A DNA stretch of 55,138 bases from Planctomycetota bacterium (GCA_029936315.1 JAPYTD010000001.1:163451-218588), one strand, 5' to 3'; counted from the first letter of the stretch, positions 1 through 9,900 are shown. Translations and numbers: made by a program. The notes: generated by a model not told the origin, from the letters alone.

Positions 1-83
1 TCGGCAGGCGGCGGCGCAAACGCCTCGCGCAGCTGCTTGTCGATCTTGTCGTCCACTGGCATATCGTCCCCTGGGTCGTTCAT
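1..83 (-). CDS. N-terminus of a gene coupled to the ECF sigma factor (possible anti-sigma factor), cut by window edge
   Basis: Only the first 27 codons or so are present; the rest lies left of the window. The ATG (81-83) overlaps the TGA of the upstream sigma factor gene in an ATGA arrangement, which implies translational coupling. The visible residues are acidic and then read KQLREAFAPPPA, a pattern common at the start of cytoplasmic anti-sigma regions or of membrane proteins encoded just after ECF sigma genes. No domain can be assigned from so short a stretch, so the anti-sigma role is an inference from position only. Confidence 0.5.
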   Translation of the reverse strand, partial: MNDPGDDMPVDDKIDKQLREAFAPPPA

Positions 84-637
84 CGGTTCTCTCCCGTCAG
101 CGACGGACGGCTCGCAGCAGATGGCAAGCCCCCGCGCAATGCCTCACGCAAGGCTACTCGGGCACGGCGCGCGTGACTCATTGCGGTGTTTTCCGGTATC
201 TCGAGCATGGTGGCAATCTCCGCGAAGGACAGGTCAATCACGACGTGCAGCAGTAAGCAGGCGCGAGCCGCCTCCGACAAGCACGCCAAGGCACCCGCCA
301 ACTCATCGCACAAGCCAGCGCGATCTGCATCGAAGGGCCAGTCTGCCGTCGCAATCCTGTTGGCGACGACGTCCGGCAGTTGGTCGTGGGCTCGCGGCTC
401 AGGCTTGCGCTTGCGCCGCCAGTTCGCGCCGAGGTTGCGAGCGATTGTGGCCAACCACGGCGCGATGGTATCCCCGCGTGAGAACTGCGCGCGGCGCTGC
501 CATGCGACACGAGCCGTTTCCTGGACCAGATCGTCTGCCTCCGCGCGCCCTACCCATGCGGACGCAAGTACCCACAACGCGCGCCCATGATCGGCGAACG
601 CCTCGGTGAACTCGTCCGGGCCGAGAGCGGTTGGCAT
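80..637 (-). CDS. ECF-type RNA polymerase sigma factor
   Basis: A 185-residue protein of normal ECF size that should direct RNA polymerase to a small regulon. Region 2 lies at about residues 8-75, with the core motif DDLVQETARVAWQRR followed by WLATIARNL. Region 4 lies at about 115-170, with LSFAEIATMLEIPENTAMSH as the helix-turn-helix. The start is the ATG at 635-637. The gene sits 16 bases after the Cys-rich secreted protein gene and overlaps the next gene by ATGA, so the three are likely one operon. The subfamily cannot be fixed by eye, and the partner that controls it is probably the truncated downstream product. Confidence 0.9.
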   Translation of the reverse strand: MPTALGPDEFTEAFADHGRALWVLASAWVGRAEADDLVQETARVAWQRRAQFSRGDTIAPWLATIARNLGANWRRKRKPEPRAHDQLPDVVANRIATADWPFDADRAGLCDELAGALACLSEAARACLLLHVVIDLSFAEIATMLEIPENTAMSHARRARVALREALRGGLPSAASRPSLTGENR

Positions 638-653
638 TCGTTCAGCTTACGCC

Positions 654-986
654 TCAATCGGCGCAGGAACTGCCACAGCACGCCGTTGTGCAGGATTCCG
701 TCTCGGCCGAGGCCGGAGTCGTGGTCGTGGTCGTGGTGGTAGCAGTAGACGTGGTCGGAGCCTGTGATGCAGCCGGTGCTTCGCAGCAGCCTGGCTCACA
801 GCAGCCCAGTTCACAGCAACCCTCCTCGCAGCAGGACTCCTCGCAGCAGGGCTCCTCGCAGCAAGGCACCTCACAGCACGGCGGCTCACAGCATCCAGGC
901 GGGCAACATTCGCCCCCGGGAGTGGCCGATGGACCGATGAAGAGGCAGAGAAACCAGGGAAGAACGCTTTGCAGGATTGCAGTCAT
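654..986 (-). CDS. Secreted cysteine-rich protein with nine CC-x-x-x pentapeptide repeats
   Basis: A 110-residue protein. The ATG at 984-986 gives a short hydrophobic N-terminus (about residues 3-22) that looks like a signal peptide. Residues 27-71 are nine consecutive five-residue units, each beginning with Cys-Cys and usually followed by Glu. A Thr-rich linker (about 78-90, with eight Thr in a row) follows, then a short tail with four more Cys. The mature part holds 22 Cys. It lies first in an apparent operon with the ECF sigma gene 16 bases downstream. I do not recognise the family. Paired Cys at fixed spacing suggests metal binding, disulfide cross-linking or a redox role, but none of this can be shown here. 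The opposite strand is also open and reads as Ser-Gln-Gln repeats; I prefer this strand because of the signal peptide and the operon spacing. Confidence 0.65.
   Translation of the reverse strand: MTAILQSVLPWFLCLFIGPSATPGGECCPPGCCEPPCCEVPCCEEPCCEESCCEEGCCELGCCEPGCCEAPAASQAPTTSTATTTTTTTTPASAETESCTTACCGSSCAD
774..908 (-). repeat. Nine imperfect 15-bp units encoding CC-x-x-x
   Basis: An in-frame array of nine 15-base units inside the Cys-rich gene. The first six bases of each unit are strongly conserved because they encode Cys-Cys, while the last six vary. The period is exact with no broken unit, which points to expansion by slippage or unequal exchange with selection for spacing. Confidence 0.85.
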
Positions 987-1097
987 GCTGTGCTGATGTC
1001 GCACGATGAGGCGCTCCGTGCACCAACTGAACATTTATTGAATAGCATCCGGGGCACCGGGCGACTCCCCCATGTGCCGTCCCACCTGATCAACGCA

Positions 1098-1604
1098 ATG
1101 GCCCCAACACCACACGGCGAAACCGCTCAGATGGTCGCGTCGGCCGAACAGCGCACGGTTGTGTGGCGGTATCTTCGCGCCCTCGGCGCCGGGGCATTTG
1201 AGGCGGACGACATCGCCCAGGAAACGATGCTGCTGGCGTGTGAGACAGACCAGGAGTCTGTCGCCAACATGCCCGCGTTCTTGCTCGGCGTCGCGCGCAA
1301 CCTCTGGCTGCGTTCCCGTCACTGGTGGCAGCGCCGGCGCGAACGCGAAATCGCGGCTGCCGTCGACGAACTCTGGCACGAGACCGCAGATTCGGATGGC
1401 GGCACCGAGCTGGTCAACAAGCTCCGCGACTGCCTGGAGCAACTGCAACCTCGCAGTCGCCAAGCCCTCGACCTCCACTACCACGACGGCTTGCCGTGGT
1501 CCGAAGTCGCCCCACGCATTGGCATGTTGCCCAACGGCATCAAGACCCTCGCCCAGCGCGCCCGCACGGCGCTGCGCTCCTGCATCGAACGGAGACCATC
1601 ATGA
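1098..1604 (+). CDS. ECF-type RNA polymerase sigma factor, coupled to a membrane LRR protein
   Basis: A 168-residue sigma factor. Region 2 carries EADDIAQETMLLA and then FLLGVARNLWLRSRHWW. Region 4 carries LQPRSRQALDLHYHDGLPWS followed by the recognition helix around MLPNGIKTLAQRARTALR. I chose the ATG at 1098 because it gives a typical N-terminus; earlier in-frame starts at 969 and 996 would add sequence unlike the family, and 1131 is also possible. The stop overlaps the ATG of the next gene (ATGA), so the LRR protein is translationally coupled and is the best candidate for the partner that holds this sigma factor at the membrane. The gene is divergent from the Cys-rich/sigma operon. Confidence 0.85.
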   Translation: MAPTPHGETAQMVASAEQRTVVWRYLRALGAGAFEADDIAQETMLLACETDQESVANMPAFLLGVARNLWLRSRHWWQRRREREIAAAVDELWHETADSDGGTELVNKLRDCLEQLQPRSRQALDLHYHDGLPWSEVAPRIGMLPNGIKTLAQRARTALRSCIERRPS

Positions 1605-3301
1605 GCACCGCAACCATGAACATCGCACGCGAACGGCAACTCGAGTGGCTGCTCGATGAAGTGCTTGGCCTACGCCAGGCAAGAGCAACCCAGAAGCCAA
1701 GAACGCCACACAAGAAGGCCCCGGCAATCGCAACACATTGGCTGGCAGCGAGCATTGCCTTGCTTGCAATCGGCACCGCGATCGGCGTCAGCATCTTGAA
1801 CAATGCGAAGCACGACGTACCGGTGCACAACAACAACCAAAACCCCCAACTGGACTCCATCCCGGACAAACCAATCCAGTGGCATGAGTGCCACGGGCCC
1901 ACCGCACTCACCAACGTGCCGGCAGACGTCGTCAACCTGCATTGCTTCGACTTCAACGATCAGGCGATGGCGCAGCTAGCTCAGTTCGAGCAACTCGAGC
2001 GCCTCAACCTGAGCGGTATAGACATCAACGAGAAGGGCTATTCGATCAGCATCGACATCACCGATGCCGGCGTGACCCACCTCGCGGGCTTGAGCAAGCT
2101 TCGTTGGTTGTCATTGTATCAGTGTGGTCGGATAACTGGCAGCACCCTCGCCAAGCTGCGCTCCATCCCACAACTGGAGCACCTCAACGTGAGCTCGACG
2201 TCCATCAACTCAGAAGCGATCGCGACCCTAGCTCAGCTGCCGTCATTACGTGAACTGTCGCTCACGTTCTGCATGGACTTCCACGGCAGATCGCTTCAGG
2301 ACATCGCCAGGATCCCCGGGCTGCGCCGATTGGAGCTGTCCTACTGCCCGACGATCAGCGCCAAGGATGCAATGCATCTGACCAAGCTGAACGAATTGCG
2401 TTACCTCGATCTTTCGATCTGCTGCGGTACATTTCTCGGCCAAACGGCGGACATCTTCGGCGGCGCAACCAACGTCGAGCAGCCGCCTCCACCGAAGCAA
2501 GATGGCATCGGGATCACCGATGGAGTCGTCGCGGCGCTGAGCGCTTTGCCGCTGGAGACCCTCAAGATCGGTGGCTGCCGCTCGCTGACCGATGGCATCG
2601 CCGACTCGCTTGCCAAGATGAGTTCGCTGCACACGCTTGACCTGCACAACCTGCCAAAAACGACCGGCGCGGTACTGGCGAACCTGCCCACTGACTTGCA
2701 CTCACTGACAATCCATGACAACCACAAGTACTCAGCCAACAGCCTGCGTGCACTGACTCGCCTGACGAAGCTGACCGACCTGGGCATGTCCGGACTGAGC
2801 AATCTCGACGACGCAGGCCTCAAGACCATTCTCGCCGGCAAGCAACTGAAGCGACTGGCCCTTGGTGGCATGCGAGAAGGTATGGGCAGGCCGAGCGACA
2901 AGATCCGGTGCCCCAACCTGACGCCGGCTTGCCGCGCGACGTTGGCCGAGCAACTGGACCTCGAGCGACTCGACCTGACGATGGTGCCGTGGATCGACTC
3001 CGCGACGATGCGAGAACTAGCACGCCTGCCGCGTTTCAAAGAGATTGAGCTGAAATACACCGAGGTCACTCCGGAGGCCCTCGCCGCGTTAGCCAATAGT
3101 TCATCCCTGCGAACGGTCTCGCTGCAGTCTTGTCGCACGCTGGAAATCGGGGCATTGCAGGCTTTGAAGCCCGCGCGGCTCACGTCGCTAACCGTCTATG
3201 CAACACGCTTCGCAGAGCAGGCCGTTCGCGAAGTTGCCAAGAGTTGGCCCGGATGCGTCGTGGTGCTGCCCAATGCCCGCAGCTATCGAGTGCAAGACTG
3301 A
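1601..3301 (+). CDS. Membrane-anchored leucine-rich-repeat protein, putative anti-sigma factor
   Basis: A 566-residue protein whose start overlaps the sigma stop as ATGA. Residues 1-45 are a charged, probably cytoplasmic segment that could bind the sigma factor. A single membrane helix lies at about 47-66. From about residue 95 to the end it is a run of leucine-rich repeats of 23-26 residues, many of the Cys-containing type (patterns such as LRRLELSYCPTIS and LETLKIGGCRSLTDG). By analogy with membrane anti-sigma proteins the LRR domain would be periplasmic and sense a ligand. The anti-sigma role is inferred from the gene pair and topology; the N-terminal segment has no recognisable zinc-finger anti-sigma motif. 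Confidence 0.85.
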   Translation: MSTATMNIARERQLEWLLDEVLGLRQARATQKPRTPHKKAPAIATHWLAASIALLAIGTAIGVSILNNAKHDVPVHNNNQNPQLDSIPDKPIQWHECHGPTALTNVPADVVNLHCFDFNDQAMAQLAQFEQLERLNLSGIDINEKGYSISIDITDAGVTHLAGLSKLRWLSLYQCGRITGSTLAKLRSIPQLEHLNVSSTSINSEAIATLAQLPSLRELSLTFCMDFHGRSLQDIARIPGLRRLELSYCPTISAKDAMHLTKLNELRYLDLSICCGTFLGQTADIFGGATNVEQPPPPKQDGIGITDGVVAALSALPLETLKIGGCRSLTDGIADSLAKMSSLHTLDLHNLPKTTGAVLANLPTDLHSLTIHDNHKYSANSLRALTRLTKLTDLGMSGLSNLDDAGLKTILAGKQLKRLALGGMREGMGRPSDKIRCPNLTPACRATLAEQLDLERLDLTMVPWIDSATMRELARLPRFKEIELKYTEVTPEALAALANSSSLRTVSLQSCRTLEIGALQALKPARLTSLTVYATRFAEQAVREVAKSWPGCVVVLPNARSYRVQD

Positions 3302-3310
3302 GACTCTCGG

Positions 3311-4348
3311 TCAGACCGTGAGCACGATCTTGCCCATTGCCTCGCGTGCTTCGAGCAGGCGATGGCCCTCGGCGACCTGGTCCATCGGCAGGGTCCGGTC
3401 GAGCACGGCACGAAACTGACCTTGCTCAAACATGCGCAGCACGTGGCGCAGATCGCCCTTGCTGCCCATGGTCGAACCGAGGATCGACAAGCTCTTGAAG
3501 AACACCTGATGCAGCGACACCTGGACGTTGCCGCCGGTCGTCGCCCCACAGGTCACCACGCGGCCGCCGCGTGACAAGCACTTGAGCGATCCGGAGAACG
3601 TCGCTTCGCCAACGTGCTCGAACACGACCTGCACGCCCGCCTTGCCAGTCAGCTTGCGCACTTCGGCGACGAAGTCGGTCGCCTGGTAATCGATCACATG
3701 ATGGGCGCCGAGCGCGGCAACCTTGGCGCACTTCTCCGGTCCGCCAGCAGTCGCCACAACTTGCGCGCCAAGCGCACGTGCGATCTGCACCGCAGCAGAG
3801 CCGACGCCCGACAAACCAGCGTGCACGAGCACCGTCTCGCCGGCACGCAGTTCAGCGCGCCGAACCAGCATGTTCCATGCCGTTTGGAAGACGAGGCAGA
3901 TGGCTGCCGCATCCTCGAAGCCGAGCAAGCGAGGTTTCGGGGCGACGTTCGCCGCTGGCAAACACACGTATTCGGCACCGGTGCCGTCGCAACTCTCACC
4001 CAGGATGTCGTAGTCGCGGCAGAGGTGGTCGACGCCTGACTGGCAGGCTTCGCACGCACCGCATGACACGCCTGGCAACACGACGACCTCATCCCCTTCT
4101 CGCACACCAGCAACCGAACGCCCAACTGCATCGATGACGCCACTGGCATCACTACTCAGGATCAACGGCAGCGGGAACTGATGGCCGGCCACGCCCCGTC
4201 GCACCCAGGTGTCGAGGTGGTTTAAACCGATGGCGCGCACGTGCACTCGGACCTGACCTGGCCCGGGAGTTGGTACCGGTCGTTCTTCTAGTTGGAGCCG
4301 CTCCACGCCACCGTGCTCGCGCACGACAACACACCGCATAGTTGTCAT
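3311..4348 (-). CDS. Medium-chain dehydrogenase/reductase (zinc-type alcohol dehydrogenase-like)
   Basis: A 345-residue NAD(P)H-dependent oxidoreductase of the MDR superfamily. The GroES-like N-terminal half keeps the four-Cys structural zinc loop (CGACEACQSGVDHLC). The usual catalytic-zinc residues are not obvious: the GHE motif is replaced by LSSDASG and the first Cys position by His-Leu-Asp. The Rossmann half carries HAGLSGVGSAAVQIA for dinucleotide binding. It may therefore act as a zinc-independent enoyl reductase or quinone reductase rather than an alcohol dehydrogenase. The start is the ATG at 4348; a second ATG at 4339 is equally plausible. Substrate unknown. It stands alone, convergent with the LRR gene. 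Confidence 0.85.
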   Translation of the reverse strand: MTTMRCVVVREHGGVERLQLEERPVPTPGPGQVRVHVRAIGLNHLDTWVRRGVAGHQFPLPLILSSDASGVIDAVGRSVAGVREGDEVVVLPGVSCGACEACQSGVDHLCRDYDILGESCDGTGAEYVCLPAANVAPKPRLLGFEDAAAICLVFQTAWNMLVRRAELRAGETVLVHAGLSGVGSAAVQIARALGAQVVATAGGPEKCAKVAALGAHHVIDYQATDFVAEVRKLTGKAGVQVVFEHVGEATFSGSLKCLSRGGRVVTCGATTGGNVQVSLHQVFFKSLSILGSTMGSKGDLRHVLRMFEQGQFRAVLDRTLPMDQVAEGHRLLEAREAMGKIVLTV

Positions 4349-4364
4349 GCCGAGAGTATGCAGC

Positions 4365-4497
4365 TCAGCCGATGTCCTGCACATTCTCGGTTGTCTCCTC
4401 TAGAACTTGCCGGACTTCGTCCATAGAGAACGGCTTGGCAAGCAGGCGCTCGGTGCCGAGTTTGCGCGCGCATGCGCACAAACATACCTGTTGGCGT
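4365..4497 (-). pseudogene. Remnant of a response-regulator receiver domain (C-terminal tail)
   Basis: Between the peptidase stop and the dehydrogenase start, the minus strand has an open stretch of about 43 codons ending in TGA at 4365. Its sequence ARKLGTERLLAKPFSMDEV matches the end of CheY-like receiver domains, with the conserved Lys-Pro-Phe and the final helix. The phosphoacceptor part is missing, there is no ATG upstream in frame, and a stop closes the frame at about 4498. I read it as the tail of a deleted regulator gene. Confidence 0.5.
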
Positions 4498-4500
4498 CAC

Positions 4501-6795
4501 CTAGTCATGTCTGGGTTCTGTGCCAAGCAGGTGGCGGACGAAGAAATCCTGGCGCCGGCGTTGCAAGTATTGGGACTCGCCAACGCCATGCTTACCGCCT
4601 GGCACAACGACCAGATCGAAGTCCTTGTGGGCGCGGACAAGCGCATCGACTACCTGCATGGTCGAGGCCGGATCCACGTTGGTGTCCCGTTCGCCAACCG
4701 TAAGGAACAGTTTGCCGCGCAAGTTCTTGGCGTGCGTCACGTTTGAATTGTCTGCATACCAAGGACCAATTGGCCACCCGAGCCACGCTTCGTTCCACCA
4801 GATCTTGTCCATGCGATTGTCATGGCAACCACAGTCCGAGACGGCAACGTGATAGAAGTCGCCGTAGTGCAAGAGTGCCGCGAGAGAGCTTTGGCCACCC
4901 GCGCTGCCACCGAAAATCCCGACCCGCGTGAGGTCCATGTATGGTCGCGTAGAAGCGGCCTTCTTGAGCCAGGCGATGCGATCGGGGAAACCGCTATCCT
5001 TGAGATTGCGCCAACAAACATCGTGGAACGCACGACTGCGCCAGTTGGTGCCCATGCCGTCGATGCGCACGACGATGAAGCCAAGTTCGGCCAGCTTGCG
5101 CTGCCGGCGCCCAATCCCCCATCGCTTGGGCACAAAGTGACTGTGCGGTCCCGCATAGATGTCCTCGATCACGGGATAGCGGCGCTTGGGGTCGAAGTTT
5201 GATGGCTTGATCAAGATGCCGTAGATGTCGGTCTTGCCATCGCGTCCCTTCGCAACGAAGCGCTCCGGCGGCAAGAAGCCCTGCGCCAACATCTTCGAAC
5301 GGTCATCTCGCCCGAGCTCTGCAAGCAACTTGCCGTCGCTCGCGCGACGCAACTCCGTCACCCATGGGTGATCGACGCGTGACCACCTCGTCGTGAAGAG
5401 CTGCCGGTCCGGCGAGAACTCCCAGACGTGCGAACCATCCGCATCGGTGAGCGCGGTCAGGTTTTGGCCATCGGCATCGACGCGGGCAAGGTGCGCGTAG
5501 TACGGGTCCTGGTTGGCGTGAAGGCCAAGGGCAGTGAACCAGATCCTGCCATCCGCGTCGACGTGGTCGACCTTGCGCACGAGCCAGCGGCCGCGCGTGA
5601 CCTGGCGCATAGCCCCATTCTTGATGTCGACATCGTAGATGTGGTTCCAGCCATCACGTTCACTAGCCCACAGCAGGTGCGTGCCGTCGTCAAACCAGTG
5701 CAGGTAAGTCTTCTGCGAGTAGTCGACGAACGTATCGCTCTTCTCCTCAAGAACTGTGCGCACCTTGCCGGTCTTGGCGTTGATCGCATATAGCCGCAGC
5801 ACCTGGTGACCGCGCCGGTTGTAGAGGCAATAGACCTCACTGCTGTCCGGCGCCCAGTGCACACGATTGATCGACCACGCATTCTCGAACGGTCGTTCGT
5901 CAACGTCTATGCGGCGCCCGTTGACCAGATCGAACAACACCGGCCGCGCACGATCGATGCGGTCGCCAGGCTTGCGATACTGCATCGTGTGCAGCTTTGG
6001 TTGCACTTGGTCGCGTGGCGCCGATTCGACTACGTGCACGTGATGCGATTGCCCCTTCGCTACCCGGAAGCCGAGTGCCACCGAACCATCCGGAGCAACA
6101 TACCTTGGCGCTTGGTAGCCATCTTCAGCCGTCCCGTCGTCGGTCAACCGCTTGGGCTCGCCATCTGCGGCACGCCACCAAACATCATTGCCGCGCACGA
6201 AGAACAACTTCGCTTTCTTGGGTTTGGCTAGGGTGGCAACACGGCGCGACTTCTCGTCAAACACCGCCAAGCCAGCGCCAGCCTGCGCGACGAACACACC
6301 CACCACATCGTCCTTCTTGTAGTCCGCAATCCACGAGTGACCTACGAACGTAGGCTGCGTCAATCGCTTGCCTGGAGCAATCGTACCGTAGGACTGTGGC
6401 TTGCCGCGACGGTCGAGCCAGAACAGGTGAATGGGTCGCTTCAGCCGATTCTCAAAGGTCACCGTTGCTGGCTTCTGCGAGTTTGAGCTGGCGGGCCGTT
6501 GGCGCCGTGGCTTCAAGAGCTTTGGCTCTTCCTTGAGCCCGAGTTGCTTCGCATCGTCACCACGTTGCACCGTGCCCTCACGATCGACGCGCACGTACTG
6601 CCTTCTGTTGCCGAGAGACGTCGTGAACCAGACACCACCATCCGCAGACCATTGAATGTCTGGATCAAACGAACCACCCGCTTTACTCCACTTGCGCAAC
6701 AACTCGTCCGTGCGCAAATAGTCAGCAGCCGAACCTTGGCCCGGGAGTGGTGTGGCGAGGCAGCCGGCGAGTAACAAACACAGGGTGCGCAGCAT
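4501..6795 (-). CDS. S9 family prolyl oligopeptidase (dipeptidyl-peptidase IV-like), exported
   Basis: A 764-residue serine peptidase. Residues 1-20 form a signal peptide, so it should act in the periplasm or outside. About residues 100-510 form the beta-propeller N-domain typical of DPP-IV enzymes, including the ASERDGWNHIYDVD blade motif. The alpha/beta-hydrolase domain follows. The triad is visible as Ser631 in GIFGGSAGGQSS, Asp704 in VGERDTNVD and His736 in GGKHGVGE. It likely removes dipeptides from peptide N-termini, fitting a protein-scavenging lifestyle. Its length agrees with the family. The ATG at 6795 is well placed for the signal peptide. It appears to be a single gene. Confidence 0.93.
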   Translation of the reverse strand: MLRTLCLLLAGCLATPLPGQGSAADYLRTDELLRKWSKAGGSFDPDIQWSADGGVWFTTSLGNRRQYVRVDREGTVQRGDDAKQLGLKEEPKLLKPRRQRPASSNSQKPATVTFENRLKRPIHLFWLDRRGKPQSYGTIAPGKRLTQPTFVGHSWIADYKKDDVVGVFVAQAGAGLAVFDEKSRRVATLAKPKKAKLFFVRGNDVWWRAADGEPKRLTDDGTAEDGYQAPRYVAPDGSVALGFRVAKGQSHHVHVVESAPRDQVQPKLHTMQYRKPGDRIDRARPVLFDLVNGRRIDVDERPFENAWSINRVHWAPDSSEVYCLYNRRGHQVLRLYAINAKTGKVRTVLEEKSDTFVDYSQKTYLHWFDDGTHLLWASERDGWNHIYDVDIKNGAMRQVTRGRWLVRKVDHVDADGRIWFTALGLHANQDPYYAHLARVDADGQNLTALTDADGSHVWEFSPDRQLFTTRWSRVDHPWVTELRRASDGKLLAELGRDDRSKMLAQGFLPPERFVAKGRDGKTDIYGILIKPSNFDPKRRYPVIEDIYAGPHSHFVPKRWGIGRRQRKLAELGFIVVRIDGMGTNWRSRAFHDVCWRNLKDSGFPDRIAWLKKAASTRPYMDLTRVGIFGGSAGGQSSLAALLHYGDFYHVAVSDCGCHDNRMDKIWWNEAWLGWPIGPWYADNSNVTHAKNLRGKLFLTVGERDTNVDPASTMQVVDALVRAHKDFDLVVVPGGKHGVGESQYLQRRRQDFFVRHLLGTEPRHD

Positions 6796-6914
6796 GCTGA
6801 CTATGCTGCCGCAGGTGGCACGACAGCTAAACTCAGAACTGCCGCAAGTCCCTGAATCCGACTCGCCCCCCCACCCATGACCGCAATCGTAGTTCGCACG
6901 CTCACGCCATCGGC

Positions 6915-9900
6915 CTAAGTGTCGGCGGCGAGGGCTACTTCTTTGACTTTGCGGAGGTCGAGTTTGCCGGTGCCGAGCAAGGGGAGTTCGTTGACGTGCA
7001 CGAACTGGTTCTTGCGCGGCAAGAACAACGCCGGCAGGCCGCGGTTCGACATCTTCTCGAGCACTTCGGATAGAGCGGCTTCCGACAACGTGGTCAACAC
7101 CGCGAGTCTCTCACCCTTGCGTTCATCGGGGATCCCACAGACCGCGAACGCGCGATCGTGCCGCGGCGTGCACTCCTGCAGGTTGTCCTCAATCAGGCCG
7201 TGTGGAACCATCTCGCCACCGATCTTGCTGAAGCGCGAGAGGCGGTCGGTCAAGAACAGAAAGCCATCCGCATCCATGCGGCCGATGTCGCCGGTGACGT
7301 AGCAGCCATCATGCATCGCCTTCTCGGTCAGTTCGTCGCGACCGAGGTATCCCTGCATGACGTTGGCACCACGCACCAAAATCATGCCCGGCTCCCCCAT
7401 GGGCATCGGCTCGCGCGTGTCGGGGTCGACGACTTTGACGGTCACGCCAGGCACCGGCCGCCCAACCGAACCGCGACGCGAACCCGATTGGTAGAAACCT
7501 GGTGCACGGTAGCCCGGTGCGCAAACGGCAATCGCCGGTGAGCACTCGGTCGCACCGTAGCCTTGGATCGGGCGCAGACCGAAGCGATCGGCGAACGAAT
7601 CGGCGAGGTCTTCGGTCAGCTTCTCGGCGCCAGTCAACACGAGCCGCAGCGAACCGAACTGACCCGGTTCGCAACGGCGATGGTAGAGCTGCAAGAAGGT
7701 CGGCGTCGCGATCAACACCGTCGCACCGTGCATCGCCACGAGGTGGCCGACTGCACCTGCTTCGAGCGGGTTGGGATGGAACACCATGCCGGCACCTTGG
7801 CCAACCGAGTACCAAAGCGCCAAATTACCAAACGAGTGGAACATCGGCAGAACACCGACCAGCTTGTCGGACGGTTTGGCCGGCAAGACCTGTGCAATGG
7901 CATTGCAGTTGGACTGCAGGTTCTTGTGCGTAAGCACAATGCCCTTTGGTTCGCCGGTACTGCCGCTACTGAACAGGATCGCAGCAACATCATCACGAGA
8001 GACCCTTCGCTTGGCACCGCAAGACCGTTCCAACGAGCCCATCGGCAGCAACAGCGCGCGCATCAGCCCACCCAATCGCTCGAACGTGCCAACGTCCTGC
8101 ATCAAGTCTTCGAGCAGGATCATCTCCAGACCTTCGAGACCTTCGAGCATCTCCTTCGGCAGTCGCTCCAAGAACGCTCGCGAGGTCACTAGCGAGCGCA
8201 GACCCGATTGTCGCACGGCCGAAGTCATTGCCGCCGAACCAACGGTGTAATTGAGCGACACCGACGCGCGACCAGACAAGCTCGCCGCGAAGGCAACCAA
8301 GGCACCAGCGATCGACGGCGGCAGCATGATGCCGACGTTTTTCTGATCGGCCCAATGCCGCTTCAGGCGACGAGCCATGACGATCGCAGCGGCTAGAGAG
8401 GCCCCGCGCGACAGCTTCTTGCCTTGGCTGTCGCCCAGGCAGTGACGCCAAGGTGCCCGGCGAACGCTCTTGACGAATGCGACGTGTAGCGGACTCAGTT
8501 CGTCGGCGCGCACCTGCGACGCGCTTTCGGCGAGGTTCTCGACGGCCACGCGCACCTCTTCGGGCCGCACTTCGCTCGACAACGGATCCCCGAACGACAC
8601 CGTTACCGGGCACGGGATCTTGGTCGGCAACCACCGCAAGCGTCCCTGGCGCGAACTCCCGAGCGACCCGTAAACGCGATCGAGGTGCATCGGGATGATC
8701 GGTGCATTACGCCCCTTGACGATGCGCTTCAAGCCGCGGCGGAACGGCAGCGTGCTGCCCATGCGGCTGATCTCGCCTTCTGCAAACAGACACACCACTT
8801 CGCCGTCATCGAGCGCCTTGCCAGCATCACGCAGGGCTCGCAGCACCAGGCGCGGTCCACCGGCTGCACTGATTGGAATCACGCCGAGCGCCTTCATGAA
8901 CGGCTTGAGCAATGGCCGTTCGTACCAGTGCTGCTCAACGACGAACCGGATCTGGCGATCGGTTGCCGCCAACAAGAACAAGCAGTCGAGGAACGACACG
9001 TGGTTTGGCACCAACATCGCACCGCCTTCCTTCGGCATCTTTTCGGCACCGAGGATGCGCACGCGATAGAGGGTGTGCGCCACAAAGACGATCAACAGGC
9101 GCAGGAGTGCGTCCGGCAGCAGCCAAATGGCCCAAACGGTCGCGATGAAGGTCACGATCGCAACCGCCAGCAAGATGCCGGCGCTGTCCAGGCCCGCTGC
9201 GGAGAGCCAGGTGCAACTGAAGTTGCCGACAATCATGCCAGCAAAGGACACCATGTTGACGAACGCGATCACGGCACCGCGGCAAGTAGCCGGCGCGCGC
9301 CACTGAACCAGCGAGTTCAGTGGCACAACGATCAAGCCACTTGAAACGCCCAAGACGACCATCAGCAACATCGTGCCGATGCGACCCGGCACAAACGCGC
9401 CCATCAAGGCAGTCGACAGAGCCAGTCCAATCGCGCCAAGTGGCACGAGGCCCGTTTCGATTCGATTCCGCGAAATCCGACCCGCCAGCAGCGAGCCCAT
9501 GCCTACGCCAATTGCAAAGATCGCGAACGGTAACCCGGCCAGAGTGTCGGAGAAGCCCAACACGTTCTTGCCGTAGATCATCATGTCCTGCCCAAGCAGG
9601 CTGGCGATGCTCCAGAATGCGATCGTGCCGAGCGTCGCACGCCACAGCACCCGGTCTCCGCGCACGGCGGACCACGCTTGCTTGAAGATGACCTTCGCCG
9701 GCTCCTTGCCACCGCTCGGTGGCACCTTCGGCAACCGCATCGCCGCAAAGAAACCAACCAGCGAAAACGCCGTAAGGATCAAGCCGGCGATCCAAACGAT
9801 TGCGTACTTCGAGTCACCGGTATTCGTGCCGACGAACGTGTCGAGTAGCAAGCCACCGCCAACCGTGCCGAGAATGATCGCCAAGAAGCTCGCCGCTTCG

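Noticed and set aside
774..908. 15-bp repeats as a possible CRISPR-like or regulatory array
   Set aside because: The units are in frame, have no spacers and vary at coding positions, so they are protein repeats.
631..996. Plus-strand frame with Ser-Gln-Gln repeats
   Set aside because: It is the mirror of the CC-repeat array, starts inside the sigma factor gene and has no signal or domain. The opposite strand has a signal peptide and correct operon spacing.
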